Shown one piece after another: positions 52,500 through 64,000 of a stretch of DNA of 64,000 nt; the stretch's first letter is position 1; every line of letters begins with the position of its first letter. The position numbers were made by a program, and so were the translations under genes. Source of the stretch: Romanomermis culicivorax (lineage: Eukaryota > Nematoda > Enoplea > Mermithida > Mermithidae); contig CAWUHX010000150.1 in the NCBI GenBank assembly GCA_963922205.1, forward strand, positions 496,001 to 560,000. The letters are read 5' to 3'. The notes beneath the pieces are model-generated. The model saw only the letters and a list, made by a program, of their open reading frames with translations, was not told the origin of the DNA and searched no databases.

Positions 52500-54150
52500 A
52501 TGCCACTAAATCCAATAAAAAGCATTTTATGGAAAAACAAAAAATAGGAATATGAAATCAATGATTTAGGACTGGAAATTAACCGCAAAAATAACCAAAA
52601 TTGATAAAAATGCTATTGGACTTTTCATGCCGCTCGAAAATTCCAAAATCACCAAAAATGTTATATAAATTGACAGTTTAGATCACCCCAGACAATCTCA
52701 AAAGGTTTTGCTTTTACGAATAAAACTATACATGCTCCGACCGGCGTAAAAAATTTTTGATTCGCGAGACAGCAGTCCTCCAAAAAGGATTGCTGTAGCA
52801 TTTTTTCTTTAAAAGTCTTTAATTTATGGTAACTGCCAATAAATATTCATTTTGTTCGTTATATAATTTATTTTGGTAAAAAGAAATACATATTTTGGAA
52901 GTTTTATTGAGATTATTCCAGGGATTTTATTCCAAATTTTGTGACTGACGCAATGATCAACTAGCAAGTGATCTGTTTTTTATGAGTAAAAACCATAAAA
53001 TAATCAGGTCTTAAATATGAATATTTCAAGAGTTTTACAGTTCCACGATTTTAGGTATAAAAATTTAGTTTTCTCAGATTCTCAAAATATTAAAATGGGA
53101 ATGTGAAATTGTTATGTGCTTTGATGTTTTTTCGGCCTCCAGCCAACTTTTGCATGTTTTTACGGGCATAGTTTAATAACATAAACATATTTCAGTCTTG
53201 GACTTAGGCAAATTAAACTAAACAATTTGATATGATGTTCTGCTATATGGTACATCACATAGAACTGAAATTTATAAGCATACTTAATGATCTTTTTGAA
53301 AGCATGCAATTGAAAAGTATGACTGATATGATTTGACTTCTAATATCTTAAGACTTCTGTAAGGAATAGATGATTTGTTTCCTATAGGCACATGTTTACT
53401 TTGATACCCTGATGAAGCTTCAGAATTGAGCCGATGGAAAGAAATTCATTGGCCGGTGATGACCATGCATTGTAAGCCGAAGTTTTCTTATACCAACGGT
53501 AAATTACAGAAAATATATGAGCATTTTTTCCCAGACCCAAAAATGGACTGGGCACCTGAAGTTTGAAATTTTACATTCACCGTAGTAGAAATTCAATTTA
53601 GACATGTAAATTTTCAATAGTATTCTGACTGCTCCAATTAGATTTGCCTGTTTTTAAATCAGAAACGGTCAATCAAGCTCAAATCCCTGAGTTCAATATC
53701 AAAAAATTTTACTGTAAAAAATCCAATACCATAAAAATAAAATTGCAGATTAAAAATCACTCGGTCTTCACTATTTCATCTTGCCATCTGTATGTTCCTT
53801 AAAATGTAAACCAGAATAAGTGAAATGAGTCATGTAAATGTAGAATTTGTAGTTGTAACTATATGGCACATTTACTTGAAATGAATAGTGCAGCAACAAC
53901 CAAAAAACTAGGGTGGATTGAAAAACTCAATTGTAACAAAAATTGAACTTATCGATGGTGTATAAATCATGCCTATACACTTTCGATTGAGATAGAATAT
54001 CATCAGATACAGTATTATAAAAACTTGAATCCTGAAGAGAAAATTATCAGTCTATAATTGTGATGCTAAATTTTTCTCATAGACTACAGTATTAAATTCA
54101 ATTATATTTCTGTGTTGAACTGACTTGATTAAGTGATTAGTTTACTTACT
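52500..54150. other. Non-coding spacer
   Basis: A/T-rich, no coding exon or repeat recognised. Confidence 0.5.
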
Positions 54151-55269
54151 TTAGAAATATATAGTGATCACTTCGCTCGAAATGAGAGTAGGCTCAACAA
54201 TGACTGATGAAAACAAACATTCTTTAGTTGGTATTGCATAGCTGCAAGGATTGCCCTTATTTTTCAAGTAACAAGTGATCGCGCAGTTGTAGGAATTCTC
54301 CTCACGAGTGGAGTCATGGAGATGATCAAATGAGATTAGATTCGTTTTGACATAAATTTTTTCAGACAACGAATTAATCTGCCATTCCTTGGCATAATAC
54401 CAATCTTTCACCGCTGAACCGTTCTTTAGAGAGTCATTGTGTCTAAAGTTTGACTCGAATTCGGCCAATTTGTCGTGGAATGCTACTTCGTTGATACTTG
54501 AAGGTTTTGCAGGATTCACAATCCATTCGTGAAAAGCAGCAATATTATGGAAATAAATGGTCCTGTCCTGAAAAAACGTCCTCACTGGAATGTCCCGCAG
54601 GCTAAAGTATAGCTATTTTATAAGTATATCGAAAAAAGTGAGATATCAAAGTTTAATTGTTGATGAGACATGCTTTACTGTACATATAGTTACAGTATAT
54701 TACAACAACAGATTTTTTCCATCGGTTTTCCATACACACAAGTTTGCGTAAATGTGGACTATACTGAAGTGCAAAAATAATCATATATGACAACTACTTT
54801 CAAAACATTTATCTCATGTCAAAAGTTCTTTACGTGATGAAACACTGATCTTATACTGTTGAATATTCAAAAACTATTGAAACTAGTCTTAATTCGCAAT
54901 TAGCTTTTTTAGCTTATTTTAATGTGAAAAAATTTGCTGGATGTAATTAGTAATGTCACAGTACATTGGTTGTACTAGCCATCAAATGCGCAATAGTATG
55001 TAAAATTTTGGTATATACACCTGTATTCATCCTTTCGTAAGTGATCCATTAGATGATGAATCTGGAGATTTGTGCTTGGACATAAAAACAAAGAAAATCC
55101 ATCTCAAACATAAGTTACATTTGTCAAGGTATACTTGACAGTGAAATAATTATTTACCTGTGTGTCTTTGATCACGCCTTGCATGAATGGTTGGTCGTTT
55201 TTCGTGCATACAAGTGTGTTAGAGGAATCAGTCTGAATAGAAAGAAAGATTCTCAAGTCGAGGCTGAAT
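54151..55269 (-). CDS. Candidate gene end: two exons of a cysteine-containing, possibly secreted protein
   Basis: Minus-strand exons 55269-55158 (112 nt, acceptor TTTTAG, donor CAG/GTAAAT, ends phase 0) and 54567-54151 (acceptor TTTTTTCAG, phase 0, stop TAA) fit together, giving about 175 residues of a C-terminal part. The second exon has the cysteine spacing C-x3-C-x7-C-x8-C near its end (NCAITCYLKNKGNPC, TKEC), which reminds me of PAN/apple domains of extracellular proteins. No 5' exon, signal peptide or membrane segment was found with a matching phase. A cysteine-rich stretch at 55424-55624 on the same strand may be related. Confidence 0.38.
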
Positions 55270-56067
55270 CTAAAACAATGAATGTGAAACGTGTTGACAG
55301 TAGAACACTTCACAACATCCACAAGCTGAATTGCATGTGTTCAGGTTCTAAATGAGATAGATGTTACACAGTCGTTTTCACAAGTAATAACAATTTTAAG
55401 CCCAGTGTACTACAAGCGCCTGATTAACTGCCTGAATATAATCTCACATTCTTTGGTGTGTCATGGTTGTCCTTACATTGCATCAGAATTGGGTTTTGAT
55501 AAAATTTTGATGAAAGTAGAAGATAGCAGTTGTCCTTACAACTGTTATTCTTTATTCCTTGACACATGTCAGCAGTATTTTTTTTGCTGAAAACTTTTCG
55601 CCCCATTTGAGGAAAAAACCCCAAAATCTTTTTCCTCCCGAGGAAAAATCAATTTTTTTAGTTTTCTTGTTTAAAAATCGCTCAAAATCATTTCTGATGT
55701 GCTTTTTGAATGTTTCTCATTAACTTGCATCTTATTTCGCCGAAAAACCGACATTTTTTGCAAAAAGTTTCTAGCTATGACCTGCTTGTAAATAAACATT
55801 TAAGTGAGTTTACATGATCCAAGCAAGAGAATAATTCAACGGCATAACCTTTATTTCTTATATTTCTTTGACGACATAAAACAACCTAATTTTGACATAA
55901 CAAGAAAATCAAGCACTAAACTTTGATAAAAAGATAACAATGAAAAATAAAATTTTAAAACTGATTCTGAACAGCTAACAATCTGACATAAAGGTATGAA
56001 CTTGACCACAGGGATTTTTTTCTGTGTTGGGCAACCTGTTGATGCCAATTCGTGTGGGGAAATCGAC

Positions 56068-56384
56068 ATGCAAATCGACGACAGGGACGACCAGCGGCGC
56101 AGACATTTGCATAGAATGGAGCGCCACAAAAAGACCAAAAAGATAGTGAAAATCACTCTTCACTTTATATCGTTTTTATTATATTTTTGACATTATTGCT
56201 GGCGTCCCCAAATACAATTTTCCCAGCAACTTGTTTTCTTATTGAGTTATTCACTGTGGTATACCCACATTCTTTTTGCATAATTCATCGGACATATTGT
56301 TTAATATATTCGTTTGTTTATTTAGATATTATTAGCGATCGACGAAGGCGGAGGGCCAGAGGCCCAGGCGCCGGCTTACATCAA
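56068..56384 (+). CDS. Candidate 5' exons of a plus-strand gene cut off by the retroelement
   Basis: An ATG at 56068 opens 26 codons rich in Asp, Arg, His and Lys (MQIDDRDDQRRRHLHRMERH) to a weak donor at 56146 (GTGAAA, phase 0). Acceptor TTTATTTAG at 56325 leads into ILLAIDEGGGPEAQAPAYI and a strong donor GTAAGT at 56385. Phases agree. These GC-richer blocks stand out from their surroundings, but I do not recognise the protein and no further exon is seen before gag-pol begins. Confidence 0.28.
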
Positions 56385-56388
56385 GTAA

Positions 56389-56736
56389 GTTTTGGGAAAC
56401 CCCTTCCGGGTTATACCCAAGTAAGTTTATCCCTGAGGGGATTCCTTGTCTCATCTAGGAGACTGCGGAGGTCCTTGGTAAGGCCCCCGTATTTAGAACA
56501 AAGCTTATCTTTGTTGTTGTAGGTCTGGGGATAACCGGACTGTTGCACAGATCACCAAGGCTCAGCCAAGGTATCAGTTCTAACAGGTCAGTTCAGACCC
56601 AATCTTTTCTTACGCCTCTTAAGGAAAGACCTGCACAACAAGTGGTGGCTTTTAACTCCTTACCACGGAACTTCATAGTCAGACTAGGAGAAAAGAAAAT
56701 CCTCCAGGTTTCTACAGAAAGTTAGCAGGATTTAAA
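56389..56736 (+). other. Leader region before the gag-pol frame
   Basis: GC-richer than the flank. CAAGTAAGTTT occurs twice (near 56382 and 56419), and a strong acceptor-like TTGTTGTTGTAG lies at about 56511-56522. Probably the 5' part of the retroelement transcript. No LTR border or tRNA primer site could be recognised. Confidence 0.35.
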
Positions 56737-59700
56737 ATGCCTAACGAAAGGATACCGAGAGGTAATACTTTACGTAGATCACCACCCAGAGTGGCGAGTG
56801 CTGGGAATCTAGTCAATTTGGGAGACGGAGATCAGCAACGGCATGCTGCTCCGGACCCAGTGATCCCAGATCAAACTCCCGCGAGGGTTCAACCATTGCA
56901 GCAAAATGCAATGCATTTTACGCCTCAAGATGCAGGCGTACCAATTGACCGACCACCAGCGATTGCCATCGATCCGCAGGAGGCGGGCCCGGCAAATCCG
57001 AACCCAGACGCCGATGGACCGCCGCAGCAAAATTTCAAAAGGTCACCGCCGCCAAAGGTCGAATTAGCAGGACCAAAAAGGGACGTCATTACGCCCGAAA
57101 ATCGACCGAATTTGGAAGAAAGGGACCCCGAAATCGATCAAAGATTAGAGAGGATTCCCCAGGAACAAGAGCGATTCCAACCGCAGGAAAGAGCTCCCGA
57201 GATGTCCAATCAGGAGTTGGCGACGCAGCTACGCGAGTTGAAAGGGACCGTCGAAGCCTTGTTCGACATAATCGCGAATGCCGCCACAGAGGACAACAAA
57301 AGGGAAGCCGACAGGCGCCGACAGGAGCCGGATAGACAGGTTAGACCATGTAATAGGGGTGCAGAAAGAGACAACCGTCTCGCTGCTGAAATGAGTGCAG
57401 GCGCAGGGCCTAGTAATAGGCCTGATGTTGATGAAGGGCAAAGGCTTAACTTTGAGCCCAAAAGTTGGAGAGGTCCAGCTAGAGATCTTCGATTCGAAGG
57501 AGCTGAGCAATCGGCAGACTTCAGGAATCAAAGTCAGATAGCTTCGCAGCATCCAACTTTAACTAGAGTGGTCTATGATGGTAGAGGAAATATAGTTGAT
57601 CCAAATACCCTTAGACCAGATCAATTGGCATGTTTCCCATATAGGGATTACAGGTTTGACAAAGACAATATGCCATCATATCAAGGAGGTGTACCACCTC
57701 AACGAGATCCAAATAGGGTTATGCTGCAATCCCTGAACTCTGATCTTGATCCAGTATTAACAGCAGCTTATGATCAGAGAGAAGTGCCATCAAATAATTT
57801 GGCACAAGAGATTGTAGTCAGGAATATCGTTAAAGGTGTGTTACCCAAACTTTTAGATGAGGGTATGGTAAATCAGCAGGTGCTTAGCTTCTTAACAGCA
57901 CTTGAAGGGGAATTCCGTAGGGATACACCCGAAGCAGCTAAGTATGAAGCACTGCTGAGGCTTTCTATAGGTAGACCGAAGGCTGTTGCAGGAGACAACA
58001 TGACCTATAGGGAGGCAAGGAGAGCCATTATTAATGTCTTTGCACCTGAGTGCAACCTGGAAATGTTAACCAGGGAGTTGTTTGAGATCCAACAGAGACC
58101 CAATGAACAGGCCGTAGAGTTTTTAAAAAGGGTCAGTATATTAGTGGAACTAGTTAAAGGTGATTTGGACTACCAGTCTAAACAGAGACTGATCATTGAC
58201 ACCTTCATATATAAGAGTGACCCCACGTTCCAGTCTGAACTTAAGAATTCAAAACATACCTTTAGAACTTGGTATGATCTAGCAGTTGAAGTTCATGACA
58301 TTGAACGTAGATATAGAAATGCCTTTCAGAGATATGGACCCAAGGGTACACAACAGGATCCTATAGTAATTAATGAAGTAGGTATGCCTAGTGGGCATGA
58401 TCCTGAAATTGCCGTAGTTGCTAGGAACCAGTCAGAAGGATATCAACAAGGCCAGAGGCAAAGGTTTCGGCAACCATATCAAACTGTAGGTAATCAGGTA
58501 CAGGCCCAAACCCAAAGGTCAAGGAGTGATTCTCCTGAGATAGAGGAGATTCCAGTTCGGGAAGCCCCTAGGGCTCAGACCGAAAAAGGTAAGAAGGAAT
58601 CTCTTCTATTGAAAATCTCTAAAGAGATGGTACAACTGGTCGAAAGGTTCGACCAGCTCCAGCAAAAGGTTGATAACAGGCAAGCGGAAAATCGGTCTGA
58701 TGTGGCCATACCTAGTACCAGTCAGGGAGGTCAAGTTTCCCGAGATCCGACAAAGCCATGGTGTGAGTTCCACAAGAACATAACACATAATACTGCAGAC
58801 TGCAGGACATTGAGAGTATTGTCCGAGCGCAGGAGCAGAGGTAGAGCCAGTTTCCCTACCTTCAACAGGGGAGGCTTCAACACTTTTGCTAGAGGTAACT
58901 ATAGAGGTAGAGGAGGTTACCCAAATGCCAACTATAATAGCAGAGGTAGAGGTGCGTATAATGTAGGCTATTCAGGTTATCAGGATAGCCACGAGAGTTA
59001 TCAACAGAATTCAGATTATAATGAATTTCTGGAGTTTAAGAAACAGAAGGAGCTGCAGAAGCAGTTCCAACAGATGCAGCAATATCAACAACAAGCTGCA
59101 TTACAGCAACCTAAGCCGCCTCAGGCTATTATGGGTCCGACTCAGACTCTTCAACAGGGTCAATTCACAAATCAGCCACCTCAGAAGGATTATTCGAGTG
59201 TTATGGTTGCAAGGCAATCTCAAATGAGTCCTTCAGGTGAAGTAAACCAGAGAGTGAATTGCCCAAATGTTGTATTAGGTAGCATTGTGCAAATGAATGC
59301 AATTGCACCACAACCTATGGTACCATCAGTACAAGTAATAAGGAGAGGCACACCAGCTAGCCCTCAGGAACAACATTTGCTGGATACGTACCCCAGAACA
59401 GCCCCATTCCACATTGAGGTTGTTATAGGAGGTCGTAAGACAATGGCTTTAATTGACACAGGAGCTCAGTGCACTGTCATGTCGGCTAAGTTTCTGAAAG
59501 AAACTTTGGGCCCGGATTACACTGAATACCCAAGGATATTAAATGTTACTGTAGCCAACGGTAAGACAGTCCAAGCCCATGGGTATATCCAATTTAGGAT
59601 GGATACATTGTGTGGACAGTTCCCCGTTAAAGCAATTGTAATTCCTGAAGCAGGTGAAAATGTTATTGTAGGAACAGACTTTTTGGCTCATCCTCAGGTA

Positions 59701-60883
59701 GGAGCCATAATAGATTTCAGGAATAGGACGATGACGCTCAACAACCGTCAACAACGGATATACGTGACGCCGGACCAGCCCCAATCCAATTGTGGAGAGG
59801 TCATGACCACGAGCGCCGCGGAATCCACGATGAGCGCCGCCGACCAATACCAGCCAAAGATTTGCCTGCTAAAGGTTTCGGTGCCAGTGGTGAGTGTGAA
59901 TCCCATCTACTTACCTAGTGGTACCGATATACTGCTGAGGGCAAAACTTTGGGATAAGGTAGGCAAAAATCGCCTTAATGGAATCATAATAGAGTCTGAA
60001 GAGAACGAAGAAAGGTTCCACATTGATAGTACCATAGTAGATGGTACAAAAGATGATTTTGTTGTTATGGTATCCAACAACACAGGATCAGGATGCCATT
60101 TGAAAAGAAATCAAATAATTGGCCATACTAATTCCGTGTTGTGTGATACCGATAACCAAGATCAACTTAGGGGGAAGATAGTTGAGGATCTGGAGAAGCT
60201 GCAAACTTGTGCAGTTCAAGCTAGACCTGAAGCTCCTCAATCGGATGAGAAAGCATTCAAGGAAGCTTTGTACAATATGCTGGCTAAATCCAACATACCA
60301 TCAGAGCAATTGGAACAAGCTCTACGATGTCTCGCAAAATATAGAGACGTGTTCAGCTTGCCCAATGATCCTCCAACTACTACACCCTACTTGACCTGTA
60401 AAATCAATACAGGCGATGCGGCCCCTGTGGCAAAAAGGTACCACAGGACGGCTATAAATTTACGGCCACATGTTCGTGAGCATGTGCAAGATATGCTCAG
60501 AAAGGGTGTAATCGAGCCATCAAAGTCGCCTTGGGCAGCTCCGTTATTTCTGGTAGGTAAAAAGGATGGTACCAAGCGACCAGTAGTGGACTTTAGGGGT
60601 ATAAATGATGTTACCAAGGATGATAAGTATCCCATTCCTAGAATGGATGACTATCTAGACTGTTTAGGTAAAGCCAAATTTTATACTACCCTAGATCTCA
60701 AATCAGGATATTGGCAAGTGCCAATGGATGAAGAAAGCAAGGAAAAAACTGCTTTCATATGCCAAGAAGGGCTTTATCAATTTAAAGTCATGCCCTTTGG
60801 CCTAAAAAATGCGCCAGCCGAATTCCAGCGTATGATGGAAAGAGTTTTGCATCCATATGTTTGGAAAATCTGTCTAGTCTATA
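56737..60883 (+). mobile_element. Gypsy-type LTR retroelement, single gag-pol frame, cut inside reverse transcriptase
   Basis: A frame of about 1382 codons. A long Pro/Gln/Asn/Arg-rich gag part is followed by a zinc-knuckle-like module C676-x2-H679-x4-H684-x4-C689, an RG/Gln-rich linker, an aspartic protease with Asp-Thr-Gly at 907-909, and a reverse transcriptase with the [10 protein letters not shown] block (first catalytic Asp 1320) and FGLKNAP. gag and pol share one frame with no slippage site. At 60883/60884 a Helitron interrupts the frame between the Tyr-Ile and the Asp-Asp of the catalytic motif; pol resumes at 63946. The copy is otherwise open and looks young, but in this state makes no complete polymerase. 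RNase H and integrase lie beyond the window. Confidence 0.88.
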
Positions 60884-61349
60884 TCATAGGTGGCGCGACA
60901 GCGTCAACCTATAATATACTTGGCCCCAAAATTTCATGTCCCCCCCCTCTAGAGCCAAAACGGCAAGAGCTAGAACCTTCGGGTTTTTTGCATAATATCG
61001 GGCATAGGGGCAAACTATGGGGTGCCTTTTGTCATTTCGCCTCTATCTGAAAGCGGTGCTCGGTGGGGCCCCAAAAACAGGTAAAAAACGCACTTTTTAA
61101 GGCCCCCCCAGTTCCACCATGCCCAGCAATCGGTGTGCCATATCCAACCTCCATACTTCGGCCTAAGCATCTTGGGGGTGTAATCTCAAATGCGAATTTT
61201 TTTTTGTTTGAAATATGGCCTCAATTCAATTATATGGTTGTTCAAAGTCCCGGAAAACGCCAAATTCCCCAATTTTGTTATATAATACTTATGGGTTCAA
61301 AAAAATTTTTTTTTGCAGCGTAATGCACTACCAATTTTTTTGCAGTTTC

Positions 61350-62110
61350 AAATAAACCTGTAGCCTTATTGGGATTTTTGGGCTGCAAGGGTTTTCGACT
61401 ATTGGGAATTTGATGGACACGGTCACTTTACACGAAAAATTGTCCAGGATGTAAACAAGCGTATTTCCGTGATTTTTCAGTGGAGGGAGTTTTCGACCGC
61501 AGGGAATTCAATAGACGTCCTCACTTTACACAAGAAAATTATCCCGTGTGTAAACAAACGTATTTTCGTGATTTTTTGCTGGAAATTGTTTTCGACCACG
61601 GGGACTTTGATGAATGTGATCACTTTACACAAAAACTTATTCCGGTTGTAAACAAACGTATTTTCGTGATTTTCCGGTGGATGGGGTTTTCGATCACAGA
61701 GAATTTGATGAATGCGATCATCTTACAAAAAAAACTATCGCGGGTGTAAACAATTGTATTTTCGTGATTTTTATGGAAGGGGTTTTGACTGCGGGGAATT
61801 CGATGGATGTGTCACTTTACACAAAAAAATTATTCCGGATTTAACCAAGCCTGTTTTCGTGAGTTTTTTGTGGGAGGGGTTTTCGACCACTGGAACTTTA
61901 ATGAAAGTGATCACTTTACACACTAATTCATATTGAGTGTAAACAAATGTATTTCTGCGATTTTTGAGGGATGATGTTTCTGGCCATTGGAAATTCAATG
62001 AACGGAGTCAGTTTACATGAAAAAAGTCATTTGTGTAAACAAAGGTATTTCTGCGATTTTTTGGGTTGAAGGATTCTAAACCATGAGGAATTCAATAGAT
62101 ATGGTCACCT
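61350..62110. repeat. About eight tandem copies of a 97-bp unit inside the Helitron
   Basis: The core GTAAACAA-CGTATTTTCGTG recurs at 61451, 61550, 61648, 61746, 61840, 61939 and 62035 (spacing 94-99 bp), with a weaker first unit near 61350. Each unit also has GGGGTTTTCGACC and CACTTTACAC. Units are diverged. Short frames crossing the array are not genes. Confidence 0.88.
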
Positions 62111-62299
62111 TTCAGTATTTTTACAACTTTTTTTAACTAATATGTGATTTACACATCCTTTACTTTTGCCGGAGGTGAGAATTCGTTGCTTGAAGTTTTT
62201 TTTATTGTTTTTTTGAAGTGCAGATGACCAAATTTAAGACTTCAATGTGCTTCTATGAAAGTTTTTGTGCATGGTTGAGGCCCACTAAAAAGAGGTAAA

Positions 62300-62497
62300 C
62301 TAGTTTATTAGAAAATGCCCCGATGGGGCAGAAAAAAGGAGAATATACTTGCTTCGACAGTTGCCATGGTAGAAAAAGAAGTGGACCAGATTTTTGAGAA
62401 CTTGGGTCAAAGTTGGAAAAAATTCACTTCCTTTATATTGGATTTTCATTCTTTCTCAAAAAAATTGTCTATGTCTGTGGAAAAGTATATTCTGCAG
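62300..62497. repeat. Inverted copy of the Helitron 3' end (left arm)
   Basis: This 198-bp segment is the near-perfect reverse complement of 63748-63945, including the terminal CTAG and the 3' hairpin. The Helitron thus has an internal, inverted second 3' end. Confidence 0.88.
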
Positions 62498-63747
62498 TTG
62501 AGTGCATCAATACACTTTCCAACCAATGTGCATCTCTGAAAATTTTAGGAGGGTATAGGCGTGGACCTTGGTGTTTTAGCATTTTGTGAGACAAAAAATT
62601 CAAAAAAAGTTGACCAAAAAATTTTTTGCATTAAAAATTTTCCAGTTTCAAAACCCTTGCAGAAGTTTATACCCCCATGTCCACTCTCACACATGTTTGC
62701 TTCCAACTGTGTTAAACATTTTTACTGAATTTGGTGTCAACAAAAGGAATCAACTGAGGGAAAGTGGCACATAAAATCCTATTCAGCTTTTTTGGAAAAT
62801 AGAGATACAGCACAAAGTCTTCTAAGAACTAAATCGATTGTGCAAGATACGTTTCGTTCACTCATTTTATATAACATATCATATAGAATTCACTCCATAA
62901 GTTCTACTGATTACAAGCTACAAACAAATTTATTCTCTTCTATTTAACTATTGAACAAAATAGCATCATTCACAGTTTTTGGATTTAAACGGAAATTTTC
63001 AGAAAGACCGCTTTTTGCGGGATTGCAAATGGGAAGCAATTTCACCCATCTTTGTCGCTCCGATTAGAGTCGGGGAGAACCGGATATGGGATTTGGCGCA
63101 GACCCCTAATATATGCATGGCTGAATCCCATTTACAGATCGGTGCCCAATCACTGTAACCAAATCCCAGTTGCACTAAAGGGGTCTGAGCTCAAGCTCTA
63201 GGTAATCTCGAACAAAAAGGCCACTCGGTTTGATTTCAAGTTCGGTATAATTTGAATGTCGTCTGGATCATAACAAGCTCAATGTCGAGATTATCCCCAG
63301 CTCGAGCTGTCGGGTTGCACTAAAATTTTCGCATAATTTTCTTATCTCTAAACCAAATAAATATAAAAATTTCTGCAATTCCCAAACCCGAACTTAAACC
63401 TCAGTTTTAGTTAATCCTGAAGTGAGTATGATTTGTGCATTGGAAGAAAATAATTTGGACATTGTGAATAGCTTAAACTCAGGATCATCAATTTAATCCC
63501 GATGTTGAGATTGTCCTCATGTCGGGTTAGTGCAACGAACCTCAGGTTCCTTTATAGTTCTGAAAATGACTATAATATGCCCCCTCACTATTTTTCAGCT
63601 AGTGTGAAAGGCAGGAGTTTTGAATTGGTCGGGAGTTAGGATCCTATCGGTCTACCATTTCTTTACACTTGAAGTCAGGTGCATATAATTTTCATATAGA
63701 AAAATTTTACTGTAGTTGATGCCAGTTGAAGTACAAAATGCACGATG
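62498..63747. other. Helitron interior between the inverted arms
   Basis: 1250 bp with no coding frame or recognised feature. It contains several TCGAGCT-like and CAAGCTC-like words near 63190-63310 that could fold on each other. Confidence 0.45.
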
Positions 63748-63945
63748 CTGCAGAATATACTTTTTCACAGACATAGACAATTATTTTGAGAAAGAATGAA
63801 AATCCAATATAAAGGAAGTGAATTTTTTCCAACTTTGACCCAAGTTCTCAAAAATCTGGTCCACTTCTTTTTCTACCATGGCAACTGTCGAAGCAAGTAT
63901 ATTCTCCTTTTTTCTGCCCCATCGGGGCATTTTCTAATAAACTAG
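63748..63945. repeat. Helitron 3' terminal region (right arm)
   Basis: Carries the functional-looking 3' hairpin and CTAG end; pairs along 198 bp with 62300-62497. Confidence 0.88.
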
Positions 63946-64000
63946 TAGACGATATAATTGTGTTCTCAAATACGTTTGAGGAACACCTAGTTAATCTAGA
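63946..64000 (+). mobile_element. Continuation of the gypsy-type reverse transcriptase
   Basis: Begins with the Asp-Asp pair of the catalytic motif and continues as ordinary reverse transcriptase sequence (VFSNTFEEHLVNL) to the window edge, in the frame left at 60883. Confidence 0.85.

Larger units (their letters stand above)
60884..63945 (+). mobile_element. Non-autonomous Helitron, 3062 bp
   Basis: It has all the structural marks of a canonical Helitron: 5' TC (60884), 3' CTAG (63942-63945, matching CTRR), a 3' hairpin TGCCCC-ATC-GGGGCA (63915-63929) ending 12 nt before CTAG, insertion between A (60883) and T (63946), and no target duplication. Removing it restores the frame of the interrupted pol exactly. 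The 5' end has a stem ATAGGT…ACCTAT (60886-60912). No Rep/helicase is encoded; the interior holds a tandem array and a large inverted repeat. Confidence 0.88.

Noticed and set aside
57210..57552. Minus-strand frames of 83 and 107 codons
   Set aside because: They are shadows of the gag-pol frame on the plus strand.
61480..61936. Plus-strand frames of 60-89 codons
   Set aside because: They arise from the 97-bp tandem array in the Helitron and repeat its period; no protein features.

Overview
This is a piece of an invertebrate animal genome. It is A/T-rich, genes are split into many short exons with GT-AG introns, there are no operons, and a large share is transposable-element debris. The intact GARS-AIRS-AIRS-GART purine gene and a single-domain tyrosine phosphatase point to a metazoan. 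A doubled AIRS domain is known from Drosophila and other flies, but 25 exons is far more than in flies, so I do not assign a phylum. All exon models were built by hand from splice-site consensus, reading phase and family knowledge. No transcript evidence was available.

Layout. 1-4.3 kb: two hAT-type elements with 8-bp target duplications. 4.9-7.7 kb (+): a four-exon gene for a 241-residue Tyr/Ser/Pro/Arg-rich protein. 8-12.6 kb: non-coding, with one more MITE-like element and a cluster of CTACCTGTAGG palindromes just before the next gene. 12.6-30.9 kb (+): the complete GART gene in 25 exons (1372 residues; every phase matches and the summed exons divide by three). Several non-autonomous elements sit in its introns. 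31-36.3 kb: diverged tandem repeats, an LTR-like block and a broken gypsy-type pol fragment (-). 39.3-49.3 kb (-): a complete five-exon tyrosine phosphatase gene (334 residues). Its third intron carries a 3.9-kb inverted-repeat element encoding a 434-residue protein I do not recognise. 50-56 kb: more repeats, a decayed retroelement protease/integrase relic, and weak candidate exons of one or two further genes. 56.7-64 kb (+): a gypsy-type gag-pol reading frame cut inside the reverse transcriptase active-site motif by a 3062-bp Helitron, with the rest of pol resuming at the window edge.

The two host genes with clear functions are unrelated: GART supplies steps 2, 3 and 5 of de novo purine synthesis, and the phosphatase removes phosphate from tyrosine. 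The most notable points are the Helitron with a reconstructable empty site and an inverted copy of its own 3' end; the inverted-repeat element carrying an unrecognised RGG-rich protein, with related empty sites in the same window; and a GC-AG intron exactly at the GARS/AIRS boundary whose retention would give a GARS-only protein.
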